Shown: one piece after another, positions 59,705 through 64,000 of the stretch | Position numbering within the stretch: the stretch's first letter is position 1 | How the letters are laid out: each line of letters opens with the position of its first letter | Source of the DNA: JALSHZ01 sp964614535 | GTDB lineage: Bacteria; Pseudomonadota; Gammaproteobacteria; UWMA-0217 | Direction of reading: 5' to 3' | Assembly (NCBI GenBank): GCA_964614535.1 | Contig: CAZTOZ010000059.1 | Location: 1-64,000 of the forward strand | DNA: 64,000 nucleotides | Made by a program: the position numbers and the translations under genes | Notes under the pieces: generated by a model | Told to the model about the DNA's origin: nothing | What the model saw: only the letters and a program-made list of their open reading frames with translations | The model's database searches: none

Positions 59705-60325
59705 TTATTTGGAGTAAAGCTCGACCACGAGCGACTCGTTGATGTCGGCGGCAAGATCGCTACGCTCCGGAACCGCTTTGAAGACGCCCCGCATCGCCTT
59801 GGGGTCGACCTCGACCCACTCCGGCAGGCCGAACTGCTGAGCAATATTTACAGCCTCCTGGATTCTGAGCTGCTTCTTGGCCTTCTCCCTCACCTCGATG
59901 ACATCGTCTTTCTGCACCTGGTAGGAAGGGATGTTGACCACCTTGCCGTTGACCATGATCGCCTTGTGACTGACGAGTTGACGGCATTCGGCGCGCGTGA
60001 CACCAAAGCCCATCCGATACACCACGTTGTCGAGACGGCATTCGAGCAGACGCAAAAGGTTTTCGCCGGTGGAACCCTTCTGCTGGGCGGCTTTCTTGAA
60101 GTAGTTGCGGAACTGCTTCTCCAGAACGCCGTACATACGGCGCAGCTTCTGCTTCTCGCGTAGCTGCAGGCCATAGTCTGAAAGCCGGCTGCGACGGTCA
60201 CCGTGCTGCCCCGGCACCTTGTCGAGCTTGCACTTGCTGTCGATGGCACGCGCACGGCTCTTGAGAAACAGGTCAGTGCCTTCACGGCGGCTGAGCTTGC
60301 ACTTCGGTCCAATATATCTTGCCAT
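59705..60325 (-). CDS. rpsD: 30S ribosomal protein S4
   Basis: 206 aa, begins MARYIGPKCKLSRREGTDLFLKS and contains RLSDYGLQLREKQKLRRMYGVLEKQF and the S4 domain LDNVVYRMGFGVTRAECRQLVSHKAIMVNG. Binds 16S rRNA early in assembly; in E. coli it also represses the operon by binding its mRNA. Confidence 0.97.
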   Translation of the reverse strand: MARYIGPKCKLSRREGTDLFLKSRARAIDSKCKLDKVPGQHGDRRSRLSDYGLQLREKQKLRRMYGVLEKQFRNYFKKAAQQKGSTGENLLRLLECRLDNVVYRMGFGVTRAECRQLVSHKAIMVNGKVVNIPSYQVQKDDVIEVREKAKKQLRIQEAVNIAQQFGLPEWVEVDPKAMRGVFKAVPERSDLAADINESLVVELYSK

Positions 60326-60328
60326 TTC

Positions 60329-60718
60329 TTAAACCCGACGTTTCTTCGGAGGACGACAGCCGTTGTGGGGAATCGGCGTGACGTCGGTAATCAGAGTGAT
60401 CTTGTATCCGATGTTATTGAGCGCGCGAACCGCAGAGTCACGTCCAGGCCCCGGCCCCTTGACCCTGACCTCCAGGTTTTTCAACCCATAGTCCCGGGCC
60501 GCCTCACCAGCACGCTCCGACGCCACCTGCGCGGCAAACGGCGTACTCTTGCGCGAACCGCGAAAACCCGACCCCCCGGAGGTGGCCCAAGCCAGCGTAT
60601 TGCCCTGGCGATCGGTGATCGTGATGATGGTATTGTTGAAGGAGGCGTAGATGTGGGCGATACCATCGGTAACGACCTTCTTGACCTTCTTCTTGCTTCG
60701 GTTTTGAGCCTTGGCCAT
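60329..60718 (-). CDS. rpsK: 30S ribosomal protein S11
   Basis: 129 aa. VTDGIAHIYASFNNTIITITDRQGNTLAWATSGGSGFRGSRKSTPFAAQVA and the C-terminal DVTPIPHNGCRPPKKRRV are diagnostic. Between rpsM and rpsD; the 3-base gap to rpsD indicates coupling. Confidence 0.98.
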   Translation of the reverse strand: MAKAQNRSKKKVKKVVTDGIAHIYASFNNTIITITDRQGNTLAWATSGGSGFRGSRKSTPFAAQVASERAGEAARDYGLKNLEVRVKGPGPGRDSAVRALNNIGYKITLITDVTPIPHNGCRPPKKRRV

Positions 60719-60738
60719 ATGAAATTACCTGACTAACC

Positions 60739-61095
60739 TTATCTCTTGATGGGGCGGCGCGGCCCCTTCCTGGTACGCGCATTGGTCCGGGTGCGCTGCC
60801 CCCGCAGCGGCAGGCCGCGACGATGACGAATCCCGCGAAAGCAGCCAAGATCCATCAAACGCTTGATATTCATCGACACCTCGCGGCGCAGGTCACCCTC
60901 TACGGTAAACTTGCCGACCTCGGCGCGCAGACTCTCGATCTCGGCCTCGCTCAGATCACGCATCTTGCGCGACGGTTCGACACCGGCGGCCTCGCAGATC
61001 TGTTTGGCACGCGTCCGTCCGATGCCATAGATCGACGTCAGCGCGATCACCGCGTGCTTGTTATCGGGTATGTTGATACCTGCAATACGAGCCAT
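60739..61095 (-). CDS. rpsM: 30S ribosomal protein S13
   Basis: 118 aa, begins MARIAGINIPDNKHAVIALTSIYGIGRTRA and ends GLPLRGQRTRTNARTRKGPRRPIKR. First gene of the alpha operon, preceded by a putative promoter at 61136-61164. Confidence 0.98.
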   Translation of the reverse strand: MARIAGINIPDNKHAVIALTSIYGIGRTRAKQICEAAGVEPSRKMRDLSEAEIESLRAEVGKFTVEGDLRREVSMNIKRLMDLGCFRGIRHRRGLPLRGQRTRTNARTRKGPRRPIKR

Positions 61096-61135
61096 TTATG
61101 TTCTCCAACATCGCCCCCGTAAAAAAGGGTGCGCA

Positions 61136-61164
61136 ATTCTATGTAGTTGGCAGCGGAAACACAA
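61136..61164 (-). promoter_or_regulatory. Putative sigma-70 promoter of the alpha operon
   Basis: On the minus strand, a -35 TTGTGT (61159-61164) and -10 TAGAAT (61136-61141, 5 of 6) are separated by 17 bases, 41 bases before the rpsM ATG. Confidence 0.42.
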
Positions 61165-61235
61165 CCCCTGTCACACAATCCGGCGAGTTGCCGGGGTTGA
61201 CGCGTCTCCGGTTCGCCCCGTGGGGTTGAATTCGC

Positions 61236-61349
61236 TCAACCCTGGCGTTGCTTGTGCCGCGGATCCTTGCAGATGACGCGCACGACACCCTTGCGGCGTA
61301 CGATCTTGCAGTCGCGGCAGATCTTCTTGACTGATGCTCGAACTTTCAT
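61236..61349 (-). CDS. rpmJ: 50S ribosomal protein L36
   Basis: 37 aa, begins MKVRASVKKICRDCKIVRRK and ends RHKQRQG. The Cys-x2-Cys and Cys/His pattern of the zinc-type L36 is present (C11, C14, C27, H32). It lies 29 bases downstream of secY and ahead of rpsM, the usual spc/alpha junction. A GGTTGA/TCAACC repeat overlaps the stop but has no T run. Confidence 0.96.
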   Translation of the reverse strand: MKVRASVKKICRDCKIVRRKGVVRVICKDPRHKQRQG

Positions 61350-61378
61350 CTTCCGACCCTAAAATGGTTACAAACGGA

Positions 61379-62737
61379 TTAACGTAGCGCGCCTGAACGG
61401 CCGTAACCTTTCAGGTTCGCCTTTTTCATCAGGCCCTCGTACTGACTGGACATCAGATGCGCCTGCACCTGCGAGATGAAGTCCATCACGACAACCACGA
61501 TAATCAGCAACGACGTACCGCCAAAGTAAAACGGCACGTTCCAAGCCAGAATCATGAATTCCGGCAACAGGCAGACGAGCGTGATATAGATCGCGCCGAC
61601 CGCCGTCAGCCGCGTCATCACGCCGTCGATGTACTTGGCCGTCTGCTCCCCCGGGCGAATCCCCGGGATGAAGGCGCCGGCCTTCTTGAGATTCTCTGCC
61701 GTTTCACGCGAGTTGAAGACCAACGCCGTATAGAAGAAGCAGAAAAATATGATCGCCAACGCGTAGAACAACGTGTACAGCGGTTGTCCCGGCGAGAGCA
61801 GAAGCGCGATGTCCTGCATCCAGCTCATGCCCTGGGTACTGCCAAACCACTGCCCGAGCGTTGCCGGAAACAGGATGATACTCGACGCAAAGATCGGCGG
61901 AATCACCCCCGCGATGTTCAGCTTCAGCGGCAGGTGGCTGGACTGCGCCGCATATACCCGATTCCCCTGCTGCCGCTTGGCGTAATTCACCGTAATACGA
62001 CGCTGCCCGCGCTCGACGAACACCACGAAATAGGTCACGCCAATGGCCAGCGCCAACAGCAGCAGAACCAATCCAGGCGCCAGTTCACCAGTGCTCGCCA
62101 GCTCCAGCGTGCCACCGATGGCGGCCGGAAGACCGGCGACGATCCCGGCAAAAATGATCAACGATATGCCATTGCCGAGCCCGCGTTCGGTGATCTGCTC
62201 CCCCAGCCACATCAGGAACATCGTGCCCGTGACCAGCGAGACGGCTGTCGTGAAGACGAACGCCGGGCCGGGGTTGATCGCGATCGAACCATCGGCAAAG
62301 CTCTGCGACTGCAGGCTCAGCGCGACGCCGATCGACTGGAACGTGGCCAGCGCAACCGTAAAATAGCGAGTGTACTGGGTGATCTTGCGGCGCCCGGCCT
62401 CTCCTTCCTTTTTCAACTGCTCGAAAGTCGGAACCACCACGGTGAGCAGCTGCATGATGATCGACGCCGAAATGTACGGCATGATGCCCAGCGCAAAGAT
62501 ACTGAGCCGCTCCAACGCGCCGCCCGAAAACATGTTGAACATGTCGAGGATCGTGCCGGTTTGCTGGCTGAAGAAATCGGCCAGCGCGCCGGGATTGATC
62601 CCGGGCACGGGAATGAAGGTTCCGATACGATAAACGACCAGCGCAAGAACCACGAAACCGAGCCTCTGACGAAGCTCGGCCACCTTGCCGATATCACCTA
62701 TCGAAGCGGCGGGTTTGGCCCTGGTACGTTTTGCCAC
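61379..62737 (-). CDS. secY: Protein translocase subunit SecY
   Basis: 452 aa from a GTG placed just after the rplO stop, with GAGGAA at good spacing; a longer frame would start inside rplO. Ten membrane helices are visible. The plug/helix-2 segment is FSGGALERLSIFALGIMPYISASIIMQLL, and the cytoplasmic loops include KLNIAGVIPPIFASSIILFP and IPGIRPGEQTAKYIDGVMTRLT. It is the core of the SecYEG channel. Between rplO and rpmJ, as in the standard spc operon. Confidence 0.97.
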   Translation of the reverse strand: MAKRTRAKPAASIGDIGKVAELRQRLGFVVLALVVYRIGTFIPVPGINPGALADFFSQQTGTILDMFNMFSGGALERLSIFALGIMPYISASIIMQLLTVVVPTFEQLKKEGEAGRRKITQYTRYFTVALATFQSIGVALSLQSQSFADGSIAINPGPAFVFTTAVSLVTGTMFLMWLGEQITERGLGNGISLIIFAGIVAGLPAAIGGTLELASTGELAPGLVLLLLALAIGVTYFVVFVERGQRRITVNYAKRQQGNRVYAAQSSHLPLKLNIAGVIPPIFASSIILFPATLGQWFGSTQGMSWMQDIALLLSPGQPLYTLFYALAIIFFCFFYTALVFNSRETAENLKKAGAFIPGIRPGEQTAKYIDGVMTRLTAVGAIYITLVCLLPEFMILAWNVPFYFGGTSLLIIVVVVMDFISQVQAHLMSSQYEGLMKKANLKGYGRSGALR

Positions 62738-62738
62738 G

Positions 62739-63173
62739 TTATTCCTCGATGCTGCCGTTGGCCGCTTCGATGGCGGCACGCGCGCCTTTCGAGACACCCA
62801 GGCCCTTCAGCTTGAGGGATTTGGTGACCTCGCCGGAGAGAAAGACCTTGACCCGCCGTGCCTTGAGCGGCACCAGATCAGCTTTCTTGAGCACATCGAT
62901 GTCGATGACCTCGGCGTCGATGCCATTCAGCTCCCCGGTGCGGACCTGAGCGCTGGTGAGCGACTTGCGCGAGGTGAAGCCGACTTTCGGCAACCGGCGT
63001 TGCAGCGGCATCTGGCCGCCTTCGAATCCCACTTTGTGGAAGCCACCGGAGCGCGACTTTTGCCCTTTGTGGCCCCGACCGCAGGTCTTACCGAGCCCCG
63101 AGCCAATACCGCGCCCGACGCGCTTGCGCGCGGGACGGCTACCAGGGGCCGGACGAAGCGTATTGAGTTGCAT
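62739..63173 (-). CDS. rplO: 50S ribosomal protein L15
   Basis: 144 aa, begins MQLNTLRPAPGSRPARKRVGRGIGSGLGKTCGRGHKGQKSRSGG. Its ATG overlaps the rpmD stop by one base (TGATG). Confidence 0.97.
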   Translation of the reverse strand: MQLNTLRPAPGSRPARKRVGRGIGSGLGKTCGRGHKGQKSRSGGFHKVGFEGGQMPLQRRLPKVGFTSRKSLTSAQVRTGELNGIDAEVIDIDVLKKADLVPLKARRVKVFLSGEVTKSLKLKGLGVSKGARAAIEAANGSIEE

Positions 63174-63364
63174 CAGGAGACTTCCTCGACTTCAAGCATG
63201 TACGAAATCTTGTTGATCATACCGCGGTTCTCCGGGGTATCGAGCACAAGCACAGGATTGTGGATCTTGCGAATGCCCAGCCCCCGAGCGCACGCCTTGT
63301 GCGACTGCAGCCGGCCGTTGAGGCTCTTGCGCAAAGTCACTTTGAGTTGTTTCTGTTCCGCCAT
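63173..63364 (-). CDS. rpmD: 50S ribosomal protein L30
   Basis: 63 aa from MAEQKQLKVTLRKSLNGR; a longer frame overlaps rpsE and is rejected. GLGIRKIHNPVLVLDTPENRGMINKISYML is the L30 signature. Located 5 bases after rpsE. Confidence 0.96.
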   Translation of the reverse strand: MAEQKQLKVTLRKSLNGRLQSHKACARGLGIRKIHNPVLVLDTPENRGMINKISYMLEVEEVS

Positions 63365-63369
63365 GACGT

Positions 63370-63879
63370 CTACCCTGTAATCTCTTCGACGCTCTTGCCA
63401 CGTTTCGCCGCGACGTCCTCGGGCGACGACATCTCGCGCAAACCGTTGAGCGTCGCCTTGACGACGTTGATCGGGTTGCGCGAACCGATACACTTGGCCA
63501 GCACGTTGCGAACGCCCAGCACCTCGAAAACGGCGCGCATCGCGCCCCCGGCGATAATGCCAGTACCCTCGGAAGCCGGTTTCATGAACACCTTGGCCGC
63601 GCCATGGCGGGACGTGATTGGATACTGAAGCGTGCCATCCTTCAACGCCACCGTGACCATATCACGGCGCGCGCGCTCCATCGCTTTCTGGATCGCGACC
63701 GGCACCTCTTTCGCCTTGCCATAACCGATACCGACCTTGCCTTCACCGTCACCGACGACGGTCAACGCGGTGAAACCGAACTGGCGACCGCCCTTGACGA
63801 CCTTGGCGACGCGATTGACGGCCACCAGCTTTTCCTGCAGGCCGTCGGAGTTCTGATCTTGAAACTGTGCCTTTGCCAT
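63370..63879 (-). CDS. rpsE: 30S ribosomal protein S5
   Basis: 169 aa. LQEKLVAVNRVAKVVKGGRQFGFTALTVVGDGEGKVGIGYGKAKEVPVAIQKAMERARRD is the S5 signature, followed by SEGTGIIAGGAMRAVFEVLGVRNVLAKCIGSRNPINVVKAT. 11 bases after rplR. Confidence 0.98.
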   Translation of the reverse strand: MAKAQFQDQNSDGLQEKLVAVNRVAKVVKGGRQFGFTALTVVGDGEGKVGIGYGKAKEVPVAIQKAMERARRDMVTVALKDGTLQYPITSRHGAAKVFMKPASEGTGIIAGGAMRAVFEVLGVRNVLAKCIGSRNPINVVKATLNGLREMSSPEDVAAKRGKSVEEITG

Positions 63880-63890
63880 TGCTTTTGCCT

Positions 63891-64000
63891 CTAGAATTTG
63901 AGCCCGGATTCACGCGCTGCGTCGGCGAGCGCCTTGACACGACCGTGATATTTGAACCCGGAGCGATCGAAGGCAACCGACTCGATGCCTTTTTCCCTGG
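63891..64000 (-). CDS. rplR: 50S ribosomal protein L18 (C-terminal part)
   Basis: Only the last 36 codons lie in the window: GIESVAFDRSGFKYHGRV then KALADAARESGLKF, the conserved L18 C terminus. The rest is off the right edge. Confidence 0.95.
   Translation of the reverse strand, partial: REKGIESVAFDRSGFKYHGRVKALADAARESGLKF

Noticed and set aside
61220..61240. GGTTGA/TCAACC inverted repeat at the end of rpmJ
   Set aside because: Short stem without a T run; likely not a terminator, as the operon normally continues into rpsM.
61457..62815. 452-codon plus-strand frame opposite secY
   Set aside because: Complement of a conserved ribosomal-operon gene; no protein-like composition.

Overview
The window is a gene-dense, GC-rich bacterial chromosome segment. 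Its gene families and gene orders (gspG-N, fimT-pilVWXY1E, ftsYEX next to rpoH, spc and alpha ribosomal operons ending in rplQ, spoT-rpoZ-gmk) point to a gammaproteobacterium. A Calvin-cycle phosphoribulokinase and an Allochromatium-type 2[4Fe-4S] ferredoxin suggest an autotrophic or chemolithotrophic relative of the purple/sulfur-oxidizing Chromatiales. That placement is inferred from gene content only; no rRNA gene is present.

Layout. (1) 1-5.2 kb, minus strand: group-2-type capsule export operon kpsF-M-T-E-D (kpsD cut by the window edge), with a divergent small outer-membrane barrel that resembles lipid A palmitoyltransferase PagP. (2) 6.2-12.6 kb, plus strand: type II secretion genes gspG-H-I-J-K-L-M-N, nearly all joined by ATGA overlaps and running into a CxxC protein and a secreted nuclease lipoprotein. 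(3) 12.6-18.7 kb, minus strand: type IVa minor pilin operon fimT-pilV-pilW-pilX-pilY1-pilE, with a divergent orphan pseudopilin. (4) 19.5-24.1 kb: Fur-family regulator, thiO divergent from thiS-thiG-trmB with an FNR-type box between them, then phosphoribulokinase. (5) 24.1-31.3 kb: FIST protein, two-gene ABC exporter with a fused permease/GldG-like subunit, mutM, hybrid histidine kinase. (6) 31.5-37.9 kb, minus strand: lysine-rich secreted protein, gamma-glutamyltransferase, ferredoxin, coaD, rsmD and an inactive/active pair of M16 peptidases. (7) 38.1-42.2 kb, plus strand: ftsY-ftsE-ftsX, a pseudo-receiver protein and rpoH. A perfect CIRCE (HrcA) operator sits directly in front of rpoH. (8) 42.3-49.7 kb: pyruvate kinase, a beta-propeller lipoprotein, then a disturbed accessory stretch with two glycosyltransferase-like genes and a partial duplication of a methyltransferase gene. 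(9) 49.7-58.1 kb: ridA, spoT, rpoZ, gmk, M48 protease, dodecin, yjdF-like gene, ispB, murJ. (10) 58.2-64 kb, minus strand: rplQ, rpoA, rpsD, rpsK, rpsM, rpmJ, secY, rplO, rpmD, rpsE and the end of rplR.

Most of the window is housekeeping or envelope-assembly machinery. The most notable signals are regulatory: CIRCE on rpoH, with a receiver-like protein lacking its phospho-aspartate just upstream; an FNR-like palindrome beside the oxygen-requiring glycine oxidase gene thiO; and a complete intrinsic terminator hairpin inside the signal-peptide codons of the gamma-glutamyltransferase gene. Other points are the PagP-like protein beside the capsule operon, the secreted polylysine-like protein and the duplication around the 47.5-48.7 kb glycosyltransferase. 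No tRNA, rRNA, CRISPR array or insertion sequence was recognised.
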